Below are positions 1-11,754 of a stretch of DNA of 30,902 nt, piece after piece. The stretch's first letter is position 1, and the number at the start of each line of letters is the position of its first letter. Both the position numbers and the translations under genes were made by a program. Under the pieces are notes generated by a model. That model was given only the letters and a program-made list of their open reading frames with translations, was not told the origin of the DNA and did not search any database. This DNA is from Beroe ovata (lineage: Eukaryota > Ctenophora > Nuda > Beroida > Beroidae), in contig CAMPET010000018.1 in NCBI GenBank assembly GCA_946803715.1, positions 451,293 through 482,194 on the forward strand, written 5' to 3'.

Positions 1-25
1 GTGTGTGTGTGTGTGTGTGTGTGTG
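1..25. repeat. (GT)n microsatellite
   Basis: Dinucleotide repeat at the window edge, in the presumed next intron of the VIRMA homologue. Confidence 0.95.
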
Positions 26-34
26 GCGGCGAAC

Positions 35-3000
35 CTGTGTTGTGAGTCTGTGTAGAAGATCCAGGAGTAGGGAGGAACACTCGTCGTGTTCCTGTGTAAC
101 TGATGTATCCTCGCACAATCTACCCAGAACAGCCTTGTATTCGCCTCCCTGAATACTCACTCTCACAGCTTCCTGACCTGAATCATATGACAAACTCATG
201 ATCTCAAATCTCTTTGGTAAAACCGTGAACATCTCAAAGGGGGAAACCACTTTTTAATCGTGCGATTATTTCTAAAATCACTAAATTTGTTCGAGACATA
301 ACATAGACTACTCACCCAAGGGGTACTCAACAAGAGTCCATATGGTTCTCAGCCTCAGAGCAACAGTCGAGTAGGTTCCCTCATTAAGATGAGAGAGGAG
401 GGTCTGAGCTATCGATTGTAACATCTCACTGGACGGGACACTGTTCACCAAAACTTGGGAAATACCTGGAGAAATTAGCTGTGTCTTGAGTGGAGAATTA
501 TTATAATTGGTGACAGTTGATGACGTTTCTTCAAACAACAAGTGATGACATTTGACCAAACGATAGTATTGGCTTTTGAGAAAGGGGTTGAAGAATTATA
601 CCCGGTAAGTTGGCATTGTAGTCGAACATGTTGATGTAGGGATCACAAACACCAAAGAAACAGACAAGTGCGTGATGGGCGATGTTAGAATTCTCGTTTG
701 TAGTATGATCTAGAATCTTATCGAACATCTCCTTGTTGTTGATAAGGTAGTCCATGATAGCACCTGGGAGAGGTCAGTTGATTAAACGAGGTAAGGCAAC
801 AGCAACAGAGATTTTAACTTTGAACAATTGAACAACGTTAAAAGGGGAAATGGAAGAAAGTGAATGCAAGGTTATTTCAATACCTTTGCTAGAAGGTACA
901 TAGGCGAGGTAGGACACAAACTGGAGGACTGCGTTGTTTTCAAGGAAAGTGGTGAAGAGAAGTGAAACAATGTCCTCAGAGAACTGACAGCTGAGGTCAC
1001 ATAGCTGGCCAAGAAGTCTCCTCACAACCTGAAAAACATGTTTTTGTTTCTTTATATCTGCACTAAAATTACCATATACCGTCGTGGCACACGTTCAGCT
1101 TCTTTACTGTCTCATCTATGAACAGACAAAGTCCATATGCCAACAATTCACTTTTACACAAGCCGAAATAGCTCAGTTGGGAGAGCGTTAGACTGAAGAT
1201 CTAAATGTCCCTGGTTCGATCCCGGGTTTCGGCATTCTTTTGACATAAAAGTGCATATTTTTGATCAATTTCAATCCGTAGGTCGGACAACACACCCTAT
1301 AGTATCCAAAAACTATATGCACCGCAATTCCGCATAGTTCGGATACGTGCGTTCGTGCTATAATTTCACGTACGCGCTACCTGCGGAACGCGCGCTAACT
1401 GGTTTTTCGCGCCTGTAAAACAACAGAAAAATCATCGCGCGTTACAATTTCGTCACTCTGAGAGCTTTTTGGGCGGGAGAAGTGTGACATGTGTCACAAT
1501 TTGTAAACAAAATTGGTACATTACCTGATTAACATTGGAGCTAGAGCTAGGTAGAAGTGACTCTATGTGTTGCTTCAGATCAGCCCAAAATGGGAGCAAA
1601 TGTGCGGCCCATGTCTGACGACATTGGATCAGCAGAGTTTCCTCTTCTTGATCTTGAAAGAGAAGTGGATAAATATCCAAGTATTTCATTCAATCAAGTT
1701 CCACAGGAAATGTATCACGTACCTAGAGTAACATTGGAGACGATAGGAAGAGTTTGGGGTAGTAGTTCACATAACATCATGAGAGAACTGATGAACGCTT
1801 GTGGAGTACTTGTGGAGTATTTGATAAGCTCCGATATGAGCTTAGTCCAACTGGAGTTTGTAGATACACTCGAGCCTGGGGCCGAATAGCGTGAGCAGGT
1901 TTCAGTGACACAGATTTACTAAAACGGTCGTGAATTTCGGTTAACTTATCACTTTCAAAGGAGCTGAGTGCTTGATAAGCACATCATTGGAACGGGTTAA
2001 AAAACTGACGTGTAGTGAATGAGAGTAGAATATCAGCAATGGTGTGTTGTAGTGTCGACATAGTGTTAGCAATAGTGGTTGGAGGTGGTAGAGAGAAGAG
2101 TAGTGTGTGTAGCTGGAGTAGCGGCTTAACTATCGCCATGTCTGAAATAGTGGTGGCTGTTATGTGAAGTGGCTTTACATTTCAGGGTAGTAATGTTACC
2201 ATAAACACCGTTTAGGCACGGAAATTCTTCAATGTTGTTATCGTAAACTGCTCACTGTTGTAGGAATGGTTTTTAGAGAGAAGGTAGGCCATGTAAGAGT
2301 AGCATAGGTCAAGGGCTGGTTGAATCATATCAACCACAGACCTGACTGTTTCACCACACAGTATGCCTGAAAAATAAAGTGGATTTGGGGTCGAAATTTG
2401 GTCGTTAGTACAATGTCAACTTGTTATCAAAATCGAACAGAAATTACCAAATTCTTAATTGTAGATCAGAAACTAAACATCGTACAAATATGTCATCAAA
2501 ACATTATCACAACCCAAAACGTAATGAATACACAATGATGAATCATCCCTTCTTTAAGACCCTGTTAATTACTTTTTCAACACTCCTTTGATTAGCTCTC
2601 AAATTCAATATCTTCGATTCAAACGCTACCCTGAAAAACAATGTCGGCGGTCTCACTAACACTCGATCATGAAAAATATCGAAATCGTACTTTTCCAGAC
2701 GTTTGAGAAACAGTTGGGCAGGGACTAACGGTAACAACCCATGTTTAGCAGTAACCGGTAAACCCCTCATCAACTTGCTACAATGATCAGCGTGAATGTG
2801 AGCAGAGGATGCAATTTCATGGACCACATCCTGGACCCTTTCACCGCCCTCTCGTCTGATGATCTCCTCCTGGGATACACCGCATTTCACGAGAGTGGTA
2901 CTCGGCACGAGACACTGACCTCGTGACGCGAGGAGGGGTAGGGACCTGATCAGAGCTATGTGTCCCTCACACTTGCCCAGGTGCGATGCTGCGTGGTCTG

Positions 3001-6000
3001 CCTCCACTGACTGTATCCCCAACATTTCCATTGTCAGGTAATTCATGGTGGAGAAGGTACCGTCTGCTGCACTTTCCACGTCATGAAGTGAGGTGAACCT
3101 CTGGGGTTTCAATCTGGCGTCTATCAGCCGCAGGAGGAAACTCTTACTGAGGTACCGTTGCTGAATCACACTACGGAGCTCTGATGCAATGGGAGAGCCG
3201 GCCACGCCCTTTTCCCGCCCTTCTACCACTTCACGCCACCACATCAACTTTAACTTGTTTATTTCACGCTCTTGGGCTGGTGAATGTGACGTGATGGCGG
3301 ATTTTGACAGTTCCACATTGAACGCCCTAAGAGCTGTCAGACCACGTCTAGCCTTGACAGGGGACAGCAGGATGCAGAGGTAGTGTTCGTAGTCATGTTT
3401 CTTGATAAGATCGAGACAGGGAGCAAGGTTAGACAGCGGGGAGGGTGGTTTCGGTTTGGGTTTCGGCTTATTCTCACTCAGCTGCTTGTAGAGCTCCTCG
3501 TCAGAGACATGCCGAATGCTGGGAGCGGCTGCTGCTGGGTGCTTCAACACGACGTTCAGTCTCCTACACAACATCATGCCTACGACAAGTGGGTTGGTGT
3601 GAGTTGAGAAATGAAATATATACACACAATATCACCCGTCTCATCCTACCTTCCATCCACGGTCTCTCCAGCATCTTGCACGTGGACTCGAACAGTTGTA
3701 TGATAGTCTCCATGGCGCCACACTCTGTCAGCTGTATAGCAACTTGGTGTGGCATGGGGGTGTGCTGCACAACCAGATGTTCCACTATTCGGAGTGCAGT
3801 GGTGAGCCGGGGCAGACAGCTCTCGTCCTTCTGTAAAATTGTAAAATGAATCACGGGAACAATGATGACCTATAACTATGACAGGCACATCAGTAGGCAC
3901 AAGGGAAATGAACAATGAACAGGAACACGTCATGATATCAGGACGTGTACTAGAGATGGAGGGGGTAGGGCTAACCATTTCCTCGCAGTTAGACTTGATA
4001 TACTCCATAACAGAGTTGACTCGGGCACACATCATCTTCAGCTTTACAAAGGGGTTCACCCACTCACTCACACTGGTGAAGGGGTCTTGCGAGCCCTGGG
4101 GAGATGTGCGCAATGTACAATACATCATACAATACATGATACACCGGTGAGACACTGACTTGACACCAGTGCAGCACAAGTGAGACGCTTGTGCGACATA
4201 ACATTTACCTCTCTGTCCGTTTTTGAGAAGAGGTTGGTGAAAGCAGACAGATTCTTGATGATTCCCACAATTCCCTCTCTACTCTTGACAAAGGTCAGGA
4301 GACACTGGATAGCGTGCCGGTATGCAAGACTGCGTTTCCGTAGCTTCTCGTAACCCTTATCCGGCTGTGAGAGTAGCATTGGAAGAGCAATTTCACCTAC
4401 AGACACAGATACAATGTACAATGTACACAAGTACAATGTACAATGTACACTGAAGCCTATTCGCTAAAGTATTACCTACACTTTACAGCACTTTGTACAC
4501 TGCATAAGGTGCACTGTATATTGTACAAAGTACGCCCCTACCATACCACCTATGATACCTGTACAGTGTGGAAGGTTAGCAGAGCAGTCATGTTATTCTC
4601 TGATGAGAGAAGGGTAAAGTAGGCGGCCCGTCCAGCAGGCACCATGAGCAGAGCAGCTATGTACGAGAGTGCTGATAACATCTTCGGATCATCTACAGGG
4701 AGGAGGGGGTTAAAGAGATGTTCACATGACTGTATGCCGTATGATCGTACTCGTAGCCTAGCGGTATGATATTCGCTAAGAACTGAATACTTGAATATGC
4801 TGTAGACGCTAGTCGGTGAAAGATCTAATGTTAGATTTTCCATATATTACCCATGAATGGTTCTTTGACTGCGATAGCGAGTACTTTATCGAGCAGCTGT
4901 ATAGCCTGCAGGTGAACTGTGAGCAGTAATCCGAGACTGTGTGAGCTGAGTCTGATGTGAGAGTGAGTGATCTGCCCGAGAGTGGGAAGCTCAGTTACGC
5001 TGAGATCAGGCTCCACGTTGTCTAGGAGTGTTCGGATGACCACACCACAGGGGTCGGTGTGGTGAGCGAGGTAGAGCGAGCCTTGGTATGAGGAGAGGAG
5101 TTTCGTCACCAGATCCTGTAGGGAGGGGTTAGGGTTAGAGTGTAAAATGGTTGAGATTATAATAGTGGTTTAGATTGGGAAGAATGGGAATTGGGGGAAT
5201 CGTGTGGAATGTATAACAACTTCTACTCATGATTCTGGTTACAAACTCACGTGCAAATCCTCGCTCAGGTTTACATTCCGTCTGATAACTGGGATACTGG
5301 TCACCAGCGCAATACTCTCAATTGTTTTCATCCCTTCCATCAGAGTCAACAAGAAGACGAATCCTGTGTAGAGAAGATGTATTGAGAATTCTGTATTTTC
5401 ATAATGCCAAATAAAGTTAATTACAGATCACTACAATTCAACATGATTATTTACAGATGCAAACATGGTAATCATTTCTCTCACACAAGAAAGAATAATA
5501 TTCACCATCGTTTGCAGTTTCGGGTGAGACTGAATCCTGAGGGAATGACTTTGTGTTGAGTAGAGCTAGCAAGTGAGGCTTGTCAAGGAACTGCTCCACA
5601 AGTGTTGCAATTCCCTGTGATATGAGACCGTACTCAGCAGTCAGCAGCTTGCTGCTATCTTCAGCAGTCTGTGAGAGGATAAGGAGGGGTTAAATTGAGG
5701 AGGGTAAATATTGGACACGATGAGTAGGAAATGGGAAGGACCAATTCTCAATATTCCGAAAATGTATTAACTCTTCAATATTTAATTTAATTCACGCAAA
5801 CCATTGCTGTACCTTTGTTTCCTGAGACAACTTGAGACACTTCTGTGCAGAGTTCCTGAGTCCCAGCAACAGTTCGTAGAGGTGGACTCTACTGAACAAC
5901 ACGGTTGCTGCGTGACATGTCCTCACAGTGGGGTTGTCTAGCAACAACTCGGACAGGACTTGGTAACCAGTCTTACCAACCCCGACCAGACTCATCTTTA

Positions 6001-9000
6001 CAAACTCCTTGATAGCTTTCTCAGATGTGAAGGAAGCTCCGATTGCCTGCAGAGTGAGCGGAGAATTGTAATATATGAAAGTCACTAAGGGTTACCACAG
6101 CTAGAGAGGGACTGTCTGGAATAATAAGGGACTGTCGAAAATGAATCGATTCTCAATGGGCGACTGTTTCATGTTATTCAACTATGAACCTTGAGAACAA
6201 GTAGTCTAGTTGGAGTTCCCAGTCCCGGCTCAGCCAGGGTCTTCAGTAACTTGTGCACTACATTTTCCTTGAGTAGGACATCCACTATTTCAGGGGAGCA
6301 GTGACACATGGCTTCCATCAACATCAATCCTGACAGAGTTTGTGTCAAGTTATGTGTCAAGCTATGCGTCAAGTCTCCAGCGAGCAAATGATGAGACAAA
6401 AAATGTGGAAAACTTGTTGAGATATTAGACGCAAATGGACAGCACTTTGTCACTTTGTTACACGAACCTGCTTTGAGTCCCCTGACATTGAGTCCGGGAG
6501 GGAGTCCTGAAAGCGCAGTCAGCGAGAGGGCTGACAACACCCACTTTCCCAGGAGCACAATCATGGACTTCAAATCGTCAGATTCAATATAGTGAAGGAA
6601 GTTTGACACCAGACCTGGAATAGGATTTCGGTATGTGTTCATAAACTATGTGTTTATTAGAACCTCTTTAGTTACAGCTGAGTCTCACTTGAGTTTTGAA
6701 TTAAGTAACGGAATTGGTAAAACAAGTTCCACACTATTTACCATCTACGTCCACTATTTCTTACCATGACACTGCTCTAGAGCCAAGATCCATTTTGCAG
6801 TAACTTCAGGGTTACTGCCATGTCCCTGAACCAGCTTGGTCAGCTTGGTAACATTGGGTGGTGCTTTTACTTGCCATGTAGACTGAAATATGTGGTGACT
6901 GATTATCTCGAAAGGTGGCTAATCAAAACTTAGCTGACTTAAGTTGAAAAAGGGAGCTCAATTAAACACCCGGGATTTAAAGCTATGAATGACACAAACT
7001 CTCACATCGGCATGTTTAGCGGCTACTCTCTTAGCATTCTTCTGATAGAACGTCGCGGTGGGAGTGTAGAAGTAGGTCAGTGGACCGGGTCTAAACGAGT
7101 AGGGGTCGTAGTTGACGGAGACGAATATCCACGCTGGGACCTCGTCGTCGTCATCATTGTCCACATCACTCTCATGATCTCCTGCCTCCTCCTGGCGGCG
7201 GTGGTCGTCGTCACTCTCGTCCCTCGTGCGTCCCTCATCTCCACTGTCCTCTTCCTCCTCCTCCTTCTTATCCTCAGTTTCAGGGAGCTCCTCGTCCGAT
7301 AACTCCTCATAGTCCGCTATAAGGGAGGGAGTGAAATAATTCTAGTTGATAATCGAAAACGGGAATAAGTTTAAGTAGGGGAATGAGTTCAAGACGTTAT
7401 TTATTCCAATTAACAATTTTTCAGAGAATTCTCGAATATTTCATAGCTGACTCTCTTTATTGCCAAGGCTCTGAATGACCCATAAGAATCTAACCTTTCG
7501 GTGCGGGAGTGGGTTTGGTGAGTCGATTAGGTGACCCCTCCGGAGACAAACACTCGTACAACGTGTCGATCTTGTTCCGTTCCTGAGTTACACGGAGCTA
7601 AAACTCGTAATAAATCGTGATAATTAACATTAATTGTAAGGTCATTTTCGACCTTGAATCTAGGTATGAAATATTGAAATATCAGCGGCGAACCACTTCT
7701 TTTCCTAGAATTAACATCCACAATCCAAAAACACTTCCCAGGACTTCGGGATATGATCCTTGATATATACCCATTTCCGTGTACACTAACCCAGGATCGC
7801 ATACGACGTAATGAATCATAATGAGTTAATTGCCCGGTCATAAGATAATCACCCGCTCCTAATGAGGTGTAATTACACTCTAATGAGATAATGACCGACT
7901 GTATACTGTCTGACGGGTGTTCCCTTATCATCTCATACAACTCTGTATAACTCTGGATAATAGAGTACAGGTACATATATTTATATTCAGAGTAAATACA
8001 CTGAATCGCGGATCTGACTACTCTCTCCCTTTCTCGTATAATATTGCTCGGAGAGCTACTGGTGGTGGTGGTCGTATAACCGGGCATCATTACATCCCAG
8101 CACATCCTATCTCCTTTAGGATTATCATAATATGTGCATGTTTCCTGCCGTTTAGTAGCATAAATATCCAGAACACCGATAAGGCAATCGTGTTTCGTCG
8201 TAGTTTTATAGGTTGTTACACTGAGGATCGCGGTGTATATTTTCCGTAGAAAACGTAAATCGTCGTTTAAGAGCTTGATCAGAACACGTGCTCTTTGGTT
8301 TTCCCTGTTCCCCGAACACTGTTCACCTCTCTGAGACAGTGTGAAGAGCCTGGGTTCACCTCAACCACCTGAACAAGGAGACAGGGTAGAGAGGGCGACA
8401 CACGTCATATCTCCCAATAACCTCGCCGAGAAACAGCTATCACACGAAATCACCATGATTGTCTACACGTTTGCCGTGATCATCATACTCCTCATTCTGA
8501 TACGGATATTCGGTCCGGCTGTGTACAGACGACTGTACGGTGCGTACACCGCACTGGTTGGCAAAGATGAACACGTGACCACGACAGATCCTCCCTTTAC
8601 CATTATGATAAGGGACCAGGCTGAATCTGATTGGAATTCGGGATTCGAGTTTGATATCAGGTGAGCGGGTGGACATTTTGATTAGTCGAATTAATACTAC
8701 TAAGTTACTGGATAGACCTTGAAACCTAAACATACTTAAATTTCCGTGGTTCATTGACTATCAATAACTGTTCATTAACTGTAACCCAAGCCTAAAACTG
8801 CTCCCATCTCTAGGTGCAAAGAAGACACGTCAGTAAACATGTTTTGGGGCGTGGAAACGAAGCTGATCTCTCGTCTCACCGATTCCCCCACCTCCTTCAC
8901 AGCGACCTCCTCCTCCCTCGAGCAGACGTTCACAGACCACTCCACGTACACGCAGGGCCCGATGAGGGTCCAGGCGGAGTGTGCTCACCGCCTCATTGCC

Positions 9001-11348
9001 CTCCCTGACCGGGACTTCACACTGGGACTGCCGCCCCGGGACCGGGTCCCACTTGTCCTGCTGTGCACAGTGCGGGATGTTAATGTTCTGGAGAGTGAGA
9101 TAGTGTCCATGATCACTGTGGTCCACATTAGGGACGAGCACTGTACTGATATCACCAGCAAGATCAAGGAGGTGGTCTGTCTCAAGAACGGGTTTTGGAT
9201 GTCTATCAGCAGGTAAGATATCAGGTGAATCAGCTAATCTGTGATCTTTCAGATAACTTATGTGTTTAGCCTGGCTTAAGCGGTGGAGATCCTTGCTGTA
9301 TGACATGTTAAACAAGGAATCCAAACCGTGGGGTTCGGTACATATTATCGGCCACAGAAACTGAATGCTAAACCCAGATTAATAGATTATTCCCCCGACA
9401 ATTCCCTAATCTGCTCCCCCTCTGCTCACCCCACTCCCACTTCCCAGGTACTACGATGGAGGGAGGGTGGATGGAGGCATGTGTGTGGTGTGTAGGGATG
9501 TGGTGGTCAACCGAATATTACTGCCATGTCGACACATGTGTCTCTGTGATCTGTGTGTACAGGACGCTGACCAGCACTGTCCAATGTGCGGCATGGAGTT
9601 TACTTCTTCAGTCGTTGTGTGACGACTTCACAACATGTGTGAACGGTGGAATTTCACCAAACATTAAATTGAATGCAGACAGTGTTGTGAGACGATTTTG
9701 TATGATGGAGAATTACGTATTCATATGTTTCTATGTTCATAGTTATGTTGATAGAATATGTAATCTTGTAAATTTGTCGGAAAATATCAACTGAAGCCTG
9801 CAGGTTGAGATCGAGAATCTTAATGAAATGAAAAATATTTCTCTATTTGATGTTACTGTATGATAAATTCTTACCATTGTTGATGCCAAATCCCTATTTC
9901 GAATTATTTCACAAAAATTGTAAATTCTCATTGGACAAAGTTCACTATAATTAGAATTGTTGCACAATTCTCACCAACCTGTAACGCTTTCCTGGCTTCC
10001 TCAATCTTGGCATCCAACTCGATATCATCGAGATCCACATCACTCTTGTTTTCCTCGTCCTCGTTTCCCTCACTCTCCCCCTCCTTGTCGGACATGGACT
10101 CTAACGAGGACTCGTCATCCAGCGGACTAGCAGACTCGTCTGGGAGAGGGAATACATTGTGTAACTCGTACCAAACTATAACAAACTCGTACCAAACCAT
10201 TGTGTAACTCGTACCAATCTATAATCAACGAATTATTCATCTGGGAGGAGACGTGCAATCTGAGATTCTTCTGCTACTTGGGGAGCTACTTCAGGGCAAT
10301 TAGACATTGCATTGTAAGAGCATTATACAAAGCTATCATTCTGCTCTACCTATCATGATCTATAGTTTCAAGTAACGGTATCATCCCCTCCACCTCCCTC
10401 ACACGGATAACTCTATGATATATCATTATGACATTATCAAATATCAGATAAACCCCCTCCTCTCTAAAATAACACTCTCTCTAAAATAACTCTCTCTCTA
10501 AACTAACTCTCTCTAAAATAACTCTCTCTCTAAAATCTCGCTCTCTCTCTCTCTCTCCCACACGGAGACTCACTCTGACTGCCAGGACTGGCGGGGGGTT
10601 TGTTGAGGAAGTTGTTCACTTCATCTTCATACGGAGTGCCGTACACAGCGAGTGTACAGGCGGAGAATGTACCGTACAGCACCAGACTGTCCACCAGTCC
10701 TAGTCTGCCACAGGGGATAGAGATGTTGGAGAGGGAGTAGTCGAGGTGTCCCACTGGCTGAGGGGGATGCACGGGTGTTATAACTCATGGGTTCATTAAA
10801 AAGAAAAAATCACGGGTGTTATAATTAATCATGGCAATTCCAGGTGATTCAATACGGTGACGATGGACAATGGACATAGTTAGATTCTAACAGTTCCCAC
10901 ATTCACCAATCACCTCAAATACGCAAGCGCTCTTGTTCTTTGTTATCTTCGCGAAGAAGTCCAGAGTGAAGGTTTCTGGCTTTGTTTCCCCCTTCATGGG
11001 AGCTGCAGGATGACCAGCAACGCCAGCCGGCACAACCCTGGCAATAGAATTGATCCATCTCTACATAATCCAAGCATTAATACAGGTACAAGCATCAATA
11101 CAGGCACAATTATCAATTTCTCGATCTCGGATGTCAGTGATTACTCTCAGTCTTACTCCCATCTCGGCAACATAATGTCACGGTGACGTTGTCATAAACG
11201 ACAGGCAGAGAGACATGATGCCTCACCTTATCTCATGGAGGATGACAGGCGAGTTGAAACTGATCATATCAATCTGACTCTCCTCAACGTGTTCCACGTG
11301 TTGGAATGTGTCATAGAAGAGAAGATAGGAGAGGTCACTCGCAACCAT
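35..11348 (-). CDS. VIRMA: VIRMA / virilizer homologue, m6A writer complex scaffold (26 exons traced, 3' end outside window)
   Basis: Family role: VIRMA scaffolds the nuclear m6A writer complex with WTAP and METTL3/METTL14. Exons on the minus strand: 11227-11348, 10914-11037, 10574-10757, 9979-10139, 7495-7582, 7006-7316, 6765-6882, 6468-6614, 6190-6329, 5813-6046, 5506-5668, 5251-5363, 4851-5115, 4559-4692, 4209-4364, 3976-4095, 3650-3830, 2256-2366, 2010-2141, 1920-1970, 1723-1875, 1525-1652, 884-1028, 602-763, 316-465, 35-177. All phases agree, giving 1312 codons. The start is fixed by MVASDLSYLLFYDTF, which matches the human N-terminus in length and pattern. Other landmarks are LVLYGTFSACTLAVYG, an acidic D/E-rich stretch in exon 6 followed by NYDPYSFRPGPLTYFY, GLNVRGLKAG, and alpha-helical repeats with ADILLSF and LMMLCELLP. 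The protein should continue past the left edge; human VIRMA is about 1800 residues. The donor at 34 (gttcgc) is weak, so the last exon end is less certain. Introns 4, 17 and 22 contain other genes. Confidence 0.93.
1162..1234 (+). tRNA. tRNA-Phe (anticodon GAA)
   Basis: A 73-nt cloverleaf. The acceptor stem GCCGAAA pairs with TTTCGGC. The D arm is TAGCTCAGTTGGGAGAGC, the anticodon loop contains GAA (ACTGAAGAT), and the T arm is CTGGTTCGATCCCGG. The discriminator base is A, and a T run just downstream can terminate RNA polymerase III. The A box and B box are intact and there is no intron. It lies inside intron 22 of the VIRMA homologue, on the opposite strand. Confidence 0.97.
2543..3577 (-). 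CDS. NDUFAF6: NDUFAF6-like mitochondrial complex I assembly factor (single exon, nested)
   Basis: Uninterrupted frame of 344 aa. NDUFAF6 belongs to the squalene/phytoene synthase fold family and assists early assembly of complex I (the ND1 module) in mitochondria. Matching blocks are DYEHYLCILLSPVKAR, LRAFNVELSK, TMNYLTMEMLGIQ, ADHAASHLGKCEGH, CGVSQEEIIRR, VVHEIASSAHIHADH and KYDFDIFHDRVL. Length agrees with the family. The first ATG is at 3577 and begins MMLCRRLNVVLKHPAAAAP, an Arg-rich, acid-free N-terminus typical of a mitochondrial presequence. The frame is open upstream to about 3625 but only from a GTG. The gene lies wholly inside VIRMA intron 17 (2367-3649), on the same strand, and starts only 73 bp downstream of the end of host exon 17. 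The lack of introns contrasts with the host and suggests intron loss or retroposition (inference). Confidence 0.93.
   Translation of the reverse strand: MMLCRRLNVVLKHPAAAAPSIRHVSDEELYKQLSENKPKPKPKPPSPLSNLAPCLDLIKKHDYEHYLCILLSPVKARRGLTALRAFNVELSKSAITSHSPAQEREINKLKLMWWREVVEGREKGVAGSPIASELRSVIQQRYLSKSFLLRLIDARLKPQRFTSLHDVESAADGTFSTMNYLTMEMLGIQSVEADHAASHLGKCEGHIALIRSLPLLASRGQCLVPSTTLVKCGVSQEEIIRREGGERVQDVVHEIASSAHIHADHCSKLMRGLPVTAKHGLLPLVPAQLFLKRLEKYDFDIFHDRVLVRPPTLFFRVAFESKILNLRANQRSVEKVINRVLKKG
4403..4535. repeat. GTACAATGTACA-type palindromic repeats
   Basis: Several copies of ACAATGTAC and its relatives (TGTACAATGTACAC, TTGTACAAAGTAC) occur in VIRMA intron 14. A smaller set lies at 4109-4144 in intron 15. 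The units are near-palindromic. Confidence 0.75.
8455..9622 (+). CDS. CGRRF1: CGRRF1-like membrane RING E3 ligase (3 exons, nested antisense in VIRMA)
   Basis: Exons 8455-8660, 8814-9212 and 9448-9622 join in phase to 259 aa. The ATG at 8455 has a good context (caccATGa); the frame is open further upstream but without another ATG. Residues 2-20 (IVYTFAVIIILLILIRIFG) form a transmembrane anchor, as in CGRRF1. The middle holds the CGRRF1-type block LPPRDRVPLVLLC, IVSMITVVHIRD. The end is a RING of the CVVC, LLPCRHMCLC, CPMC type (C3HC4-like). The human protein is a growth-regulated ER RING ligase of 332 aa, so this copy is somewhat shorter. A possible poly(A) signal ATTAAA lies at 9663. The gene sits inside VIRMA intron 4 (7583-9978), convergent with its host. 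Confidence 0.88.
9663..9668 (+). promoter_or_regulatory. Candidate CGRRF1 poly(A) signal ATTAAA
   Basis: ATTAAA 41 bp after the CGRRF1-like stop, before the next VIRMA exon on the other strand. Confidence 0.45.
10456..10558. repeat. CTCTCTCTAAAATAA tandem repeat running into (CT)n
   Basis: About five imperfect units of CTCTCTCTAAAATAA followed by a CT tract, just downstream of the exon 3 donor of the VIRMA homologue (intron 3). Confidence 0.85.
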
Positions 11349-11754
11349 GTTACCTTCTATGTCAGTGTTATGTGTGACCACCAAGGAGATTCTTATCATT
11401 GGTCGTAACTCGTTAATTGAAAAAATCGTGCGGTGGCACTGAGAGTTGAATTGGGAAAATTCAAGGAAACACAGTTTGGCATAATCATTTCATAAAAAAA
11501 CAACTAAAAACATCTAAAATTCATTAAAAAAGGTTCCATTCGTGCTCGGTTGATAGCCAAAACTATGGCCAGATTATATCACAAAAAGAACGATATCAAG
11601 GTCCAAGGATTCCACAAGGCACAATCTGTACCTACACGAAATTATAATGGGTGAAACATTGCCTGCATGTCAACAAATCTCGCGACTTTCCCTCGTTACA
11701 GCGTGGTTACACATCACCATGGTTACACATCACCATGGTTACACATCACCATGG
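11349..11754. other. Intergenic gap between ANKRD40 stop and VIRMA start
   Basis: About 400 bp that must hold the VIRMA promoter and the ANKRD40 3' end. The frame upstream of the VIRMA ATG is open for about 60 codons with a second in-frame ATG at 11402. The start at 11348 is preferred because it matches the human N-terminal length. No TATA box or clear poly(A) signal was seen. The tandem repeat at 11704-11768 fills one end. Confidence 0.6.

Noticed and set aside
1557-1889. 110-codon open frame on the plus strand
   Set aside because: Antisense to VIRMA exons 21-22, which match the human protein.
3578-3625. Longer N-terminus for NDUFAF6
   Set aside because: The extension begins at GTG; the first ATG at 3577 gives a good mitochondrial presequence.
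4364-4400. Upstream start of VIRMA exon 15 at the tag/GTGAAATT junction
   Set aside because: Wrong phase for the preceding exon; the acceptor ctctcacag at 4365-4367 gives the correct phase.
7527-8105. 192-codon open frame on the minus strand in VIRMA intron 4
   Set aside because: Different frame from VIRMA exon 5, no recognisable family, low-complexity segments, and it is better explained as intron sequence.
8341-8454. Longer N-terminus for the CGRRF1-like protein
   Set aside because: Begins at GTG and would place residues before the transmembrane anchor that the family lacks; the ATG at 8455 has a good context.
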